Positions 34,879 to 43,683 of a stretch of DNA of 44,902 bases are shown here, in pieces (the stretch's first letter is position 1; every line of letters starts with the position of its first letter). The position numbers and the translations under genes were made by a program. The notes beneath the pieces are model-generated. The model saw nothing but the letters and a program-made list of their open reading frames with translations. It was not told where the DNA came from and did no database searches. This DNA is from Eggerthella sinensis (GTDB lineage: Bacteria; Actinomycetota; Coriobacteriia; Coriobacteriales; Eggerthellaceae): contig NZ_PPTT01000032.1 in assembly GCF_003339815.1 (NCBI RefSeq), positions 1 to 44,902 on the forward strand. Reading direction: 5' to 3'.

Positions 34879-35473
34879 CCCGGACGCGTCCGCGACGCAC
34901 GCGCTGCCGATGCCGCCGGCGTTCGCCCGCGTGTGGATCACCGACCGCCGCGGCTGCGCCCGGCCGGTGCCCGACCAGGTGGAGCGGCTTGCGGCGGAGG
35001 GCGCCGTCGACGCGGTCGTCCTGCGCGAGAAGGACCTCGATGTCGCGGCCTACGAGCGCCTCGCCTGCGCGACCGCCGCGGCGTGCGCCCGGGCCGGCAT
35101 CGCGTTCGTCGTCCATACGCACGTCGACGTCGCGCGGCGCCTCGGCGTCGCCGCGGTGCACCTGCCGCTGCCGGAGCTGCGCGCCCTCGGCCGCCCGGCG
35201 GGATTCGCCTGCGTCGGGACGAACGTGCACGCCCTCGACGAGGTGGCCGAGGCGCAGCGGTTGGGGGCCGACGTGCTCGTGGCGAGCCCCGTCTTCGCCC
35301 CTTCGTGCAAGCCGGCCGCCACGGCGCAGGGCCTGCCGTTTCTGCGTGCGGCGGTGGAGCGCGCGCGGGTTCCCGTGCTGGCCCTCGGCGGAATCGATGA
35401 CGAAAACGAGCTTCTGATCAGGGAAAGCGGAGCTGCGGGCGCCTGTCGTATGGCTGATTACACGCATCGTTGA
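34865..35473 (+). CDS. thiE: Thiamine phosphate synthase ThiE (or TenI-like)
   Basis: 202-residue TIM barrel. WITDRRGC and VVLREKDLD (about 40-50) correspond to the ThiE/TenI phosphate- and pyrimidine-binding strands. IAFVVHTHVDVARRLGVAAVHLP, GTNVHALDEVAEAQRLGADVLVASPVF and VLALGGIDDEN complete the barrel. ThiE joins thiazole phosphate to hydroxymethylpyrimidine diphosphate. The usual GQxD motif reads VHLPLPE here, a change also common in TenI thiazole tautomerases, so TenI is a real alternative. It overlaps thiH and is the last gene of the operon. Confidence 0.78.
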   Translation: MCACDPDASATHALPMPPAFARVWITDRRGCARPVPDQVERLAAEGAVDAVVLREKDLDVAAYERLACATAAACARAGIAFVVHTHVDVARRLGVAAVHLPLPELRALGRPAGFACVGTNVHALDEVAEAQRLGADVLVASPVFAPSCKPAATAQGLPFLRAAVERARVPVLALGGIDDENELLIRESGAAGACRMADYTHR

Positions 35474-35569
35474 GCAGTTCAAGCAAGCCGCCCCGTGCAA
35501 ATCGGGCCGAAGTAGGGGATAATGGCGGTTTGGCAGGTGGGAACAAGCAACGGAAACGGGGGAGACGCC

Positions 35570-36754
35570 GTGGGTGCGTCCAATTTCAGCGAACAGGATC
35601 TGGCAGGCGAGCGTGCGGAGTACGCGAAGGCGGTCAACGACCTCAAGGAGCGTCACGGGTTCGACTTCGTGTCCATCGGCTTGACGGCGTTCATCGGCGC
35701 GCCGCTCAAGTGGATTTACAGCGCCGGCGCCACCGGCGAGCGCCATCGGCGCATCGTGCTGTCGCCGGGCCACGGCATCGGCGGCATCACCATCAAGGCC
35801 GGCAAGCCCATGATGTTCACGAACATCGACGAGGAGATCGACCCGCGCGAGTATTCGTCGTATCCCATCGTGTTCGCCGAGGACCTGCACAGCTTCTGCG
35901 CTCTGCCGCTCACGCGCGAAGGGCGCGTGGTGGCCGTGCTGCTGTGCGCCTTCCGCACGGTGAGCGATCGGCACGAGGCGGTGTACCGCCAGGCCATCGA
36001 GGATCTGCACGGCGAACTATGCGACCTCACGGTGGTGTCGGACGACTTCATGAACTTCGAGAGCATCGCGGCCGAGAAGCGCGCCGACTCTCAGACGAAC
36101 CCCATCTTCGTCCGCTCGGAGCTCTCGCGCGTCATCGCCGCGCAGGAAGACGAGCGCAAGCGCATCTCGCGCGAGCTGCACGACGGCATCGCGCAAGAGC
36201 TGCTCACCATGTCGTTCGTGCTCAAGCGCCTCGCGCCGCACGTCGACGATGAGGGCACGGCGCTGCTCGCCGAAGCCGGCCACGACATCGACCGCATCCT
36301 CGACGAGCTGCACAACCTGTCGGTGGAACTGCGCCCGTCGGCCCTCGATCATTTGGGATTCGTCGCGGCGCTGCGCTCGCAGGCGGCCGTGTTCGAGCGC
36401 ACCTACGGCTCCGAGATCGTCTTCGAGGGCAGCCTGTCATGCGAACGCTTCGACCAGGCGCTCGAGACGCAGGCGTACCGCATCTGCCAAGAGGCCATCC
36501 TCAACGCGTGCAAGTACTCCGGCTCCGAGCAGGTGATCGTGACGCTTGAGGACACGGGCGGGTGGCTGCACGTGGCCGTCATCGACCACGGCTGCGGCTT
36601 CAACGTGGAGAAGCCCGAGGTCAAGGGCAGCGGGTGCGGCCTCGTGGGCATGCAGGAGCGCGCGAGCGTCATCGGCGCGCGGCTCACGATGGAGTCGAGC
36701 GAGCGCGGCACCACCATGACGTTGGTGGCGCCGATGCACGTGGTGGAAAGCTAA
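35570..36754 (+). CDS. GAF-domain sensor histidine kinase, NarX/NreB-like
   Basis: 394 residues from GTG 35570, chosen for GGGGGAG at 35558-35564 (an ATG at 35522 is in frame but has no ribosome binding site). The cytoplasmic GAF domain (about 15-150) contains LKWIYSAGATGERHRRIVLSPGHGIGGITIKAGKPMMFTNI. The HisKA_3 phospho-acceptor is ERKRISRELHDGIAQEL with His204, and the HATPase has CQEAILNACKYSG, then DHGCGFN and GCGLVGMQERA. There is no membrane segment. The GAF-HisKA_3 layout and the nap operon next door suggest an NreA/NreB-like nitrate or nitrite sensor. The ligand is inference. It is 12 bp from its response regulator. Confidence 0.88.
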   Translation: MGASNFSEQDLAGERAEYAKAVNDLKERHGFDFVSIGLTAFIGAPLKWIYSAGATGERHRRIVLSPGHGIGGITIKAGKPMMFTNIDEEIDPREYSSYPIVFAEDLHSFCALPLTREGRVVAVLLCAFRTVSDRHEAVYRQAIEDLHGELCDLTVVSDDFMNFESIAAEKRADSQTNPIFVRSELSRVIAAQEDERKRISRELHDGIAQELLTMSFVLKRLAPHVDDEGTALLAEAGHDIDRILDELHNLSVELRPSALDHLGFVAALRSQAAVFERTYGSEIVFEGSLSCERFDQALETQAYRICQEAILNACKYSGSEQVIVTLEDTGGWLHVAVIDHGCGFNVEKPEVKGSGCGLVGMQERASVIGARLTMESSERGTTMTLVAPMHVVES

Positions 36755-36766
36755 GGGGGCGGGCGC

Positions 36767-37411
36767 ATGATTCGCGTTATGCTGGCGGACGACCACGAGG
36801 TCGTGCGAACGGGGTTCAGGATGATCCTCGAGCAAGATCCCGACGTGCGCGTGGTGGCCGAAGCGGCCGACGGGGCGCAGGCGTACGCCGTCGTCGCGCG
36901 GGAGAAGCCCGACATCCTGCTCATGGACATCTCCATGCCGCCGGGACAGAGCGGCCTGGTGGCCTGCGAGAAGATCGCCAAGGACTTCCCCTGCACGAAG
37001 GTGGTCATCCTCACGATGTTCGCCGAGCCCGAGTACCTGTTCTACACGCTGCGCGGGGGAGCTGCGGGCTACGTGCTGAAGAACTCGACGTCCGAAGAGC
37101 TCATCGCGGCCGTGCACGCGGTGGCCGAAGGCGGCAGCTACATCCACCCGAAGATGACGGCGATGCTCACGAAGCAGCTCGTCACCGGCGGCGAAGAGGA
37201 GGATCGCTCCTACCAGCAGCTCTCCAATCGCGAGCTCGAAATCCTCCAGCTGCTGGCCAAGGGCTTCACGAACAAGGAGATCTCGGAGCAGATATTCCTC
37301 TCCGTGAAAACGGTGGAGGCCCACCGTTCGAAGATCTACCAGAAGCTCGGCCTGAAAACCCGCGCCGACCTGGTCGACTACGCCCTAAGGCACAAACTGC
37401 TAAACGTGTAG
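36767..37411 (+). CDS. NarL/NreC-like response regulator
   Basis: 214 residues. The receiver domain (about 1-120) has the acidic pair DD (8-9), phospho-acceptor Asp54 in LLMDISMP and Lys105. The LuxR HTH is at about 148-208 (LSNRELEILQLLAKGFTNKEISEQIFLSVKTVEAHRSKIYQKLGLKTRADLVDYAL). It pairs with the kinase 12 bp upstream and is convergent with the nap operon, which it probably controls. A candidate site is the inverted repeat at 42558-42581. Confidence 0.92.
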   Translation: MIRVMLADDHEVVRTGFRMILEQDPDVRVVAEAADGAQAYAVVAREKPDILLMDISMPPGQSGLVACEKIAKDFPCTKVVILTMFAEPEYLFYTLRGGAAGYVLKNSTSEELIAAVHAVAEGGSYIHPKMTAMLTKQLVTGGEEEDRSYQQLSNRELEILQLLAKGFTNKEISEQIFLSVKTVEAHRSKIYQKLGLKTRADLVDYALRHKLLNV

Positions 37412-37434
37412 AGCGCACCCACACCCACCCTCGC

Positions 37435-37475
37435 CCACCCATGGCGCGCCCGGCTCCCATCCACCCATGGCGCGC
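37435..37475. repeat. Short 15-bp direct repeat between regulator and napH
   Basis: CCACCCATGGCGCGC occurs at 37435-37449 and 37461-37475, in the region between convergent genes. No function seen. Confidence 0.6.
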
Positions 37476-37595
37476 TCGAGTGCTGTCGTGCCGGCGAGGT
37501 CTTGCGTGCCGACCAAGTAACCCGCAGGTCGTATGATCGGCGCGCAGGACCCCATTCGCCCACCTGCGCTCAGGCGCGCCACAAGTTGGCGAAAT

Positions 37596-38474
37596 CTACT
37601 TCCCCACTCGCCCCAGCGTGAACGAGAGGGCGCGGGTGGGGCAGGCGTCGATGCAGGAGCCGCAGGCCATGCAGTCGCCGGCGCGCACGATGACGTCGCG
37701 CTCGGTGAGCACCGGGTCGAGGATGGCCGGGTCGGACAAGCACGAGCGCTTGCACGCATCGCAATGGATGCACGCGTCGCGGTCGAGCTTCACGTTCACC
37801 TGCCCGACGCGCCCGAGCGCCTCGTAGAAGCCGCCGAGCGGGCAGAGCGAGCGGCACCACACGCGGTGGCCCCAGAACAGCTCCACCGCCACGATGGCCG
37901 CGAGCACCCACAGCCCCGTCACGGCGCCGAAGAGGATGCCCTTGTTGATGGCGCTGATGGGCGAGAACGCCTCGAACACCGGCACGCTCGTCAACGCCGA
38001 CAGCGCCAGCACCGCGAGCGCGATCCACAGCTTCGCATGGCGCGGCACCGGCATCTCCCGCACCTCGATGCGCAGTTTGCGGCGCACGGCGTCCACGATC
38101 TCCATCAGCAGGTTGACCGGGCACACCCAGCCGCAGAACGCCCGCCCGCGAATCAACCCGTACACGATGAGCACCGGCAGCGCGGCCAGCAGCCAGTCAA
38201 CCTCGAACGTTTTAGAGGCGGCGGCCACCTGCAGCATGCCGAAGGGGTCGAGCACGTTCACGCCCGCCACCGACGAGGAGGACAGGCTGCCGAAAAACGG
38301 CAGCTGCGCGGGCGTGGCCGCGGGCTCCTCGCCGCCCACCGACAGGCCGAGCAGGCTCCAGCCGGCCGCGAGCACCGGCGCCGCGAACAGCGCGAGGGCC
38401 AGCACCTGCACGGCGTGGCGCACCCACGCCCAGCGAAAGCCGCGCCTGGACGATGCGGGGGACGCTTCGCTCAT
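37596..38474 (-). CDS. napH: Ferredoxin-type quinol dehydrogenase subunit NapH
   Basis: 292-residue membrane iron-sulfur protein. It has four or more membrane segments and the NapH motifs CGWVCPVNLL (about 114) and WCRSLCPLGG (about 207) for quinol oxidation. Two C-terminal [4Fe-4S] motifs follow, CIHCDACKRSC and CMACGSCIDACP. Electrons pass from menaquinol via NapH and NapG to NapAB. The start overlaps the napD stop (ATGA). It is the last gene of the nap operon; I see no clear terminator after it. Confidence 0.93.
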   Translation of the reverse strand: MSEASPASSRRGFRWAWVRHAVQVLALALFAAPVLAAGWSLLGLSVGGEEPAATPAQLPFFGSLSSSSVAGVNVLDPFGMLQVAAASKTFEVDWLLAALPVLIVYGLIRGRAFCGWVCPVNLLMEIVDAVRRKLRIEVREMPVPRHAKLWIALAVLALSALTSVPVFEAFSPISAINKGILFGAVTGLWVLAAIVAVELFWGHRVWCRSLCPLGGFYEALGRVGQVNVKLDRDACIHCDACKRSCLSDPAILDPVLTERDVIVRAGDCMACGSCIDACPTRALSFTLGRVGK

Positions 38475-38752
38475 CGCGTCCCGGCCTTTGCAAGCGTCGG
38501 ATCGTCCTCGAAGTTCGCGTACACGAGGTTGATGCCGGTCACGCCCTCGATGCCGATGAACGCGCTCGCAATCTCGTGCGAGTCGTCCACGGTGTCGGCC
38601 TCGATGGTGACCACCACCTTGTAGCCGTTCGTCTCGTGCACTTCGACGCCTTCGCGCTGCGCGAGCTCCTTCGCCACCGCGTCGGTGTGCTCGGGCATCG
38701 TTTCCACGACCAAACTCGAAATGACCATGATGGGTTCCTTACCTTCGTTCAT
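38471..38752 (-). CDS. napD: Chaperone NapD
   Basis: 93 residues. NapD binds the NapA twin-arginine signal during cofactor insertion. VISSLVVETMPEHTDAV is the family start and EGVEVHETNGYKVVVTIEADTVDDSHEIASAFIGIEGVTGINLVY its core beta-alpha-beta fold. Two starts are credible: 38752 (AGGGGGAT upstream) and ATG 38728 (AAGGAA upstream), the latter giving the canonical MVISS N-terminus. It is co-translated with napH. Confidence 0.88.
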   Translation of the reverse strand: MNEGKEPIMVISSLVVETMPEHTDAVAKELAQREGVEVHETNGYKVVVTIEADTVDDSHEIASAFIGIEGVTGINLVYANFEDDPTLAKAGTR

Positions 38753-38852
38753 CTGATCCCCCTGAGGGCCTGCCCCTTCCGAGGAAGGGGCAGGCGAGGA
38801 GGGAACGCGGACGTTCGTTGACGCGTCCGCCGCGTGGGACAGGGGCGTGCGC

Positions 38853-39185
38853 CTACGCTTGCGCGTGGCAGGTGATGCACTGCTCGTGCGTCGGGTCCAT
38901 CTCGTACGAGCTCACGTCGCCGTTCGCGTAGTGGTCCTCGGGCAGCGCCGTCGACTTGGCCAGCATGGGGTTGGCCTGCTCGTTCGCGCCGTGGCAGCCG
39001 TAGCAGCCGGCCGCGCCGCGGGACTCAAAGCGCCCGTCATGGCTCGTCGGCATGAGCGGCGGCGCACCGGCCGGCACGTTCGCGTTCACGTCTTCCTTCG
39101 GCGCTTCCTGGCTGCAGCCGGCAATCGCGCCCATACCCATCGCCATCACGAGCACGAGGGCGGCGGTTATCATGTGCTTCTTCAT
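38853..39185 (-). CDS. napB: NapB-like diheme cytochrome c lipoprotein
   Basis: 110 residues with a lipoprotein signal ending IAGCSQ (Cys at about 24), then two CxxCH heme sites, CYGCH and CITCH. PPLMPTSHDGRFE before the first heme and HEQCITCHAQA at the end match NapB. It is shorter than typical NapB and lipid-anchored rather than soluble, fitting a Gram-positive cell without a true periplasm. It lies 10 bp after napA. Function as NapA's redox partner is inferred from context. Confidence 0.85.
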   Translation of the reverse strand: MKKHMITAALVLVMAMGMGAIAGCSQEAPKEDVNANVPAGAPPLMPTSHDGRFESRGAAGCYGCHGANEQANPMLAKSTALPEDHYANGDVSSYEMDPTHEQCITCHAQA

Positions 39186-39195
39186 CGTCTTCCCC

Positions 39196-41760
39196 CTAGA
39201 TCTTCGTAATGGAAACGCAGGTCTTCTTGTAGTCGGGCTCTTTGGAGAGCGGGCAGTACACGTCCTGCACGGCGAGGTTGACCAGGGTCTCCTCGGCGAA
39301 GAACGGGGCGAACGTCACGCCGGTGGGAGGCTCGGTGCGCCCGGCGGTGGACACCTTGATGTCGAACTCGCCGTAGGTGGATTTCACCTTCACCATGTCG
39401 CCGTCTTTGATATCGAGCTTCTTGCAGTCTTCCGGATTCATGTTGAGCAGGGCCTCAGGCAGCGCGCGGTCGAGCTCGGGCACGCGGCGGGTCATGGTGC
39501 CGGTGTGCCAGTGCTCCAGCAGGCGGCCGGTGACGAAGTAGAAGGGGTACTCGTCGTCAGGCGTCTGCGCGGGCGGCTCGTAGGGGCGGAACACCACGGA
39601 GGGCTTCATGTTGGCGGACTTGTAGAAGCTCACGCCGCCCGCCAGGCCGTCCTTGCCGTACTGCTTCACGCCGATCTCGTCGAAGCCCTCTTCCTGCGAA
39701 CCGGAGGCGAAGCGCCACTTCGTGGACACCCACTTCCCGTCGACGTTGCGCACGGGCCACGTCATGCCGTGATGGGAGAGGTACTCCTCGTAGGGGGCCA
39801 GCTGCTTGGCCTCCATCTTGAGCTTCGCGTTGAACGTGCCGTCGGCGTCGTCGTTGATGGCCTTGGCCTTCTCGTTCATGTCGGGGTTCGAGAACGTGCG
39901 GTACTCTTCCCACAGCAGGCGGTTCGTCTCGCGGTCGTCGTTCTTGAAGTCGGCGGCGTCCTTGTCGTAGATGAAGCCGAACAGGTGGTCGAAGGCGTCC
40001 TTGCCGTCGATCTTCTCGCCCTCGAGCACGCGGCGGCCGACCTCCATGAACGCCCACAGGTCCCACTTGGCCTCTCCCGGAGGGTTGACGGCCTTCTCGA
40101 ACACGGCGGAGCGACGCTCGGCGTTGCCGAACTGGCCTTCGCGCTCAACCCACAGCGCCACGGGGAACACGACGTCGGCGTACTGGGTGGACAGGGTGGG
40201 GTACACCTCGTTGACCACGATGAACGCGTCGAAGATGCCCTTGTTCTCCGTGCCCTGGCCCAGGAAGCGGGTGAGGTTCGGCATGGACTGCGCCCAGTTG
40301 TTGTGCGCGCTCCACATGAAATCGATGTTGCCCTTCGACAGCTCGCGGAACATCTTCACCGTGTGCATGCCCGGCGCCTTGATCTCGTCGAGGTAGCCCT
40401 CGGGCAGATCCCAGATGGCCTCGGTGTAGCGGCGGTGCTGCTCGTTGGCCACGAGCAGGTCGGCGGGCAGGCGGTGGCTGAACGTGCCCACTTCGCGGGC
40501 GGTGCCGCAGGCGGTGGGCTGGCCGGTCAGCGAGAAGGGGCCGCAGCCGGGCTGGGCGATCTTGCCGGACAGCAGGTGGATGTTGTAGATGTTGTGGTTC
40601 ATCCACGTGCCGCGGTTGTGCTGGTTCACGCCCATGGTCCACAGCGACATGACCTTCTTGTTCGGGTCGGCGAACACGCCGGCCAGCTCCTTGAGGTCCT
40701 CGACGGACACGCCGGAAAGCTCGGAGGTGTACTCGAAGGTGTAGGGCTCGAGGCGCGCGGCGTACTCCTCGAAGGTGATGGGGGACACGGCATCCACCTT
40801 CGAGCCGATGTCGCTCTTGTCGTAGCCGTCCTCGAAGGAGTTGCCGATGTCCTCGGTGCCCTGCTTGAACTGCAGGTGGTCGTTCACGAACGCCTCGTCG
40901 TACTTCTTCTCCTGGATGAGGTAGTTGGCGATGCAGTTCGCGATGGCGAGGTCGGTGTTCGGATGGAAGATCATCGTCTTGTCGGCGCTCGCGCTCGTGC
41001 GCGTCCGGATGGTGCCCAGATCGTAGTGCTTGACGTTCTTGCCCTGGAGCTTGCGGGCGGTCAGGCGCGAGTACAGCATGGGGTGCGCCTCGGCCATGTT
41101 GGCGCCCCAGGTGATGAACACGTCGGCCTGGTCGAGGTCGCTGTAGGAGCCGGCGGGCTCGTCGGTCTGGAACACGTTCATGAAGGCCACCACGGCGCTG
41201 GCCATGCACAGGCGGGCGTTCGGGTCGACGTTGTTCGACAGCAGGCCGGCCTTGATGAGCTTGGCGCAGGCGTAGCCCTCCGTGATGGGCTGCTGGCCGC
41301 TCAGCCAGAACGCCATGCGGCTCTTGTCGGCCTTCCAGGTTTCCTTGAGCTTGGAGGCGACGAGTTCAAGCGCCTCGTCCCACGTGGCCTCGCGCAGGCC
41401 CTCTTCGGTGCCCTTCGTCGACTTGTCCTCGCGGATCATCGGCGTGGTGAGGCGGTCGTCCCCGTAGAGGATCTTCGCCAGGTAGTAGCCCTTGACGCAG
41501 TTGAGGCCCTTGTTGGACTCGTTGTCCGGGTCGCCCGTGACGCTGATCAGCTTGTTGTCCTTGACCTCGCAGATCACGCCGCAGCCGCAGCCGCAGAAGC
41601 GGCACACGGCCGTGTACTTCTGGCCGTCGCCCGATGCGGCCGTGGTCGTCTGACCCTCGCCGCTTGCGCATCCTACGAGCGACGACATGGTGCCCGCCGC
41701 AGCGGCGCTTGCGAGCGCGACGGCCGTGGCCTTGACGAATCCTCGTCTTGAGATGTCCAT
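39196..41760 (-). CDS. napA: Periplasmic-type nitrate reductase catalytic subunit NapA
   Basis: 854 residues, Mo-bisMGD enzyme. A Tat signal SRRGFVKATAVALASA (about 4-20) is followed by a lipobox-like LVGC (Cys31), so it may be lipid-anchored. The [4Fe-4S] motif has Cys53, Cys56, Cys60 and Cys88. NARLCMASAV (Cys185) is the expected Mo ligand. MGVNQHNRGTWMNHNIYN and GQPTACGTAREVGTFSHRLPAD are strongly NapA-like. The C-terminal DMVKVKSTYGEFDIKV domain holds the cofactor. GGAGGG is correctly placed before ATG 41760. Nitrate is the likely substrate; other reductases share the fold, but the NapG/B/D/H neighbours support Nap. Confidence 0.93.
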   Translation of the reverse strand: MDISRRGFVKATAVALASAAAAGTMSSLVGCASGEGQTTTAASGDGQKYTAVCRFCGCGCGVICEVKDNKLISVTGDPDNESNKGLNCVKGYYLAKILYGDDRLTTPMIREDKSTKGTEEGLREATWDEALELVASKLKETWKADKSRMAFWLSGQQPITEGYACAKLIKAGLLSNNVDPNARLCMASAVVAFMNVFQTDEPAGSYSDLDQADVFITWGANMAEAHPMLYSRLTARKLQGKNVKHYDLGTIRTRTSASADKTMIFHPNTDLAIANCIANYLIQEKKYDEAFVNDHLQFKQGTEDIGNSFEDGYDKSDIGSKVDAVSPITFEEYAARLEPYTFEYTSELSGVSVEDLKELAGVFADPNKKVMSLWTMGVNQHNRGTWMNHNIYNIHLLSGKIAQPGCGPFSLTGQPTACGTAREVGTFSHRLPADLLVANEQHRRYTEAIWDLPEGYLDEIKAPGMHTVKMFRELSKGNIDFMWSAHNNWAQSMPNLTRFLGQGTENKGIFDAFIVVNEVYPTLSTQYADVVFPVALWVEREGQFGNAERRSAVFEKAVNPPGEAKWDLWAFMEVGRRVLEGEKIDGKDAFDHLFGFIYDKDAADFKNDDRETNRLLWEEYRTFSNPDMNEKAKAINDDADGTFNAKLKMEAKQLAPYEEYLSHHGMTWPVRNVDGKWVSTKWRFASGSQEEGFDEIGVKQYGKDGLAGGVSFYKSANMKPSVVFRPYEPPAQTPDDEYPFYFVTGRLLEHWHTGTMTRRVPELDRALPEALLNMNPEDCKKLDIKDGDMVKVKSTYGEFDIKVSTAGRTEPPTGVTFAPFFAEETLVNLAVQDVYCPLSKEPDYKKTCVSITKI

Positions 41761-41860
41761 GACATCCCTCCTTTTCCTCCCGTTACTCACTACTATGTCC
41801 CAAACCTCCAACGGTTTAGCAGCTGGTTCAGAGGCGCGCAGCGCTGCTGCGGCGCGCCCG

Positions 41861-42475
41861 TTACGCCGAGGGCTCGATGCCCCGCGCCCGCTCCGCGTCG
41901 CTCGCGATGCGGATGGCAACCTCGGGCTCGCTCACCACGCAGCGTTCGACGCACAAGCCGCATCCCACGCATTTGTCCTCGTCGATGACGGGAGCGAATA
42001 TCGTGTGGATGGCGTCGCCTTCGCGCAGGCGGTAGTCGATGGTGATGGCTTCGTCGATGAGGGGGCAGGTGCGGTAGCATACTTCGCAACGCATGCCCTG
42101 GAACGCGATGCAGAGGTCTTCGTCGATCACCGCGACGCCCATCTTCACGTCGGAGCGCTGCTCGATGTCGCGCAGGGCGTTCGTGGGGCAGGCGTCGACG
42201 CAGGGGAAGTCCTCGCAGAGGCGGCATGCCTGAGCGCGGGCGTCGATCATCGGCGTGCCCACGGCCATGCCCGCGTTGCCGCGCGCCGGCTTGATGGCGA
42301 GGTAGGGGCAGGCTTCGACGCACTTGCCGCATTTGACGCAGCGCGATGCGAAGTCCTGCTCGCCGTGCGCCCCGGGAGGACGCAGCAGGTCGGCTTCGCC
42401 GCGGGTACCGTAGTACACGGCTTGGAATGCCACCAAGGCAGCCGATGCACCCGCTATGACGCTCGATACTTTCAT
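41861..42475 (-). CDS. napG: Ferredoxin-type electron transfer protein NapG
   Basis: 204 residues. A single N-terminal hydrophobic segment (about 4-20) acts as signal or anchor. Four [4Fe-4S] motifs follow: CVKCGKCVEACP, CRLCEDFPCVDACP, CEVCYRTCP and CVGCGLCVERC with a further Cys each side, the NapG pattern. It carries electrons from NapH to the NapAB complex. AGGAG precedes the ATG. It is the first gene of napG-napA-napB-napD-napH, 100 bp before napA. Confidence 0.9.
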   Translation of the reverse strand: MKVSSVIAGASAALVAFQAVYYGTRGEADLLRPPGAHGEQDFASRCVKCGKCVEACPYLAIKPARGNAGMAVGTPMIDARAQACRLCEDFPCVDACPTNALRDIEQRSDVKMGVAVIDEDLCIAFQGMRCEVCYRTCPLIDEAITIDYRLREGDAIHTIFAPVIDEDKCVGCGLCVERCVVSEPEVAIRIASDAERARGIEPSA

Positions 42476-42557
42476 GGAATCTCCTCTTCCTCGCTCCGTA
42501 TCATCCGCCTGAGCTGGTCTTGTGCCTATCGGGGTATATCCGGGCGCGCAGGAGGAT

Positions 42558-42581
42558 AAACCCTAGCGGGGGCGAGGGTTT
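42558..42581 (-). promoter_or_regulatory. Inverted repeat upstream of the nap operon
   Basis: AAACCCT-N10-AGGGTTT, a perfect 7-bp inverted repeat 83 bp before napG. On the minus strand a weak -35-like GTTTAT abuts it, with a TATACC -10 17 bp further on, so it is well placed for an activator of napG transcription. Confidence 0.5.
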
Positions 42582-42700
42582 TCTACTGTATTTAAGTAAG
42601 AATAATGTTGAAGTGGAGAAACGGAGCACCCCCGCATCATGAGGCGCGATGCGGGGGTGCGGATGCGGCGGGGCCGCCGTGCGTGCGATGCGGTGCGCGC

Positions 42701-43483
42701 TTAGGCGCTCAGGCGGATGCCCACGTAGACCGACGTGTCGGGAAGGCCCGAGATGTCGTACTTGTCGGACAGGGGGACGGCCGACACCTGCCAAGCGTAG
42801 GAGGTGCCGTCCACGTCGATGGTGCCCGACTTGTAGGTGTTGCCCACCTCGTCCACGCCCGAGCCGCCGTCGGGGATGGTGGCGGGGTCGAAGCCTTCGG
42901 CCGCCATGGCGCCGTCGAGCGCGGCGTCGATGCTGCCCGAGGCGAAGTCGGCGTAGTGCAGCACCATCGTCGTGCCGTCCTCGCGATCGGTGTCGAGGGT
43001 CCAAGACCCGTTGAGCAGCAGGGCCGCCTCGCTCGCGCTGAGCTTCGCCAGGCCCTTCTGGTAGAGCACCGCCGCGTCGAGCTCGCTCACGTCCGCGGGG
43101 AGCTTGATGAGCTCGAGGGGGGCTTCGGGGTCTTCCTGCAGGCTGCCCCTGTCGATGACGGTGTAGCCCGCATCGGCCACGGCCTGCTTGATCTCCTCGT
43201 CGCTCAGGCTCATGTAGGAGGTGAGGGCCGGCAGGTCGTAGGGCACCTCGCGCGTGAGGTTCTCCTCGAGGCTCGCCTGCGCTCGCGCGGCGCCTCCCTG
43301 CACGTTGTCCATGATGGTGAACAGCAGGTACCCGCCGATGAGGGCGGCCACCACGACGAAGCCGATCATAACGGCTATCTGGGGCTTCGGCATGTCGAGC
43401 GGACGCTCGAGGCCGCTGCCGTCCAGGTAGCGCACGGGGCCTTCCGTGTCCACATACTCGTTTCTGCGTGACTTGAATAGCAT
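42701..43483 (-). CDS. Membrane-anchored protein of unknown function
   Basis: 260 residues. A 35-residue charged N-terminus (MLFKSRRNEYVDTEG) is followed by one transmembrane helix (about 36-59, IAVMIGFVVVAALIGGYLLFTIM) and a 200-residue presumably extracellular acidic domain. Segments such as LSDEEIKQAVADAGYTVIDRG and GTIDVDGTSYAWQVSAVPL do not match a family I know. AGGAGA precedes the ATG. It is alone on its strand between nap and the riboswitch, and I see no signal for its role. Confidence 0.75.
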   Translation of the reverse strand: MLFKSRRNEYVDTEGPVRYLDGSGLERPLDMPKPQIAVMIGFVVVAALIGGYLLFTIMDNVQGGAARAQASLEENLTREVPYDLPALTSYMSLSDEEIKQAVADAGYTVIDRGSLQEDPEAPLELIKLPADVSELDAAVLYQKGLAKLSASEAALLLNGSWTLDTDREDGTTMVLHYADFASGSIDAALDGAMAAEGFDPATIPDGGSGVDEVGNTYKSGTIDVDGTSYAWQVSAVPLSDKYDISGLPDTSVYVGIRLSA

Positions 43484-43586
43484 TGCGTCTCCTGCTGCGA
43501 TGTGCGTTCTCGTCTTATCGGGTAGGGCGATTTTTGTGCTTTGCGTAGTATAGCATTGCCGAGCAAGATGCCTCGTGTTAGGATAC

Positions 43587-43674
43587 CAGACACCCGTGGG
43601 GGAGTAGTTGGCTTGCGCGAAGGGTGCGCAAGCGGCACGTTCAACATCATGGCCTGAACAGCCTGGCGTGTCTG
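43587..43674 (+). ncRNA. yybP-ykoY (Mn2+) riboswitch aptamer
   Basis: The conserved GGGGGAGTAG (43598-43607) and GCCTGAACAGCC elements lie within a stem closed by CAGACAC (43587-43593) and GTGTCTG (43668-43674). This is the yybP-ykoY layout, a Mn2+-sensing riboswitch that commonly controls TerC-family genes, as here. An intrinsic terminator follows immediately. Confidence 0.85.
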
Positions 43675-43683
43675 AAATAACGA

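Noticed and set aside
35522-35569. ATG 35522 as start of the GAF kinase
   Set aside because: No ribosome binding site and it overlaps a GATAAT -10-like element; GTG 35570 has a well-spaced GGGGGAG.
42558-42581. Exact staphylococcal NreC site (TAGGG-N4-CCCTA)
   Set aside because: The half-sites here are in the opposite order with a 10-bp spacer, so it is only called a generic inverted repeat.
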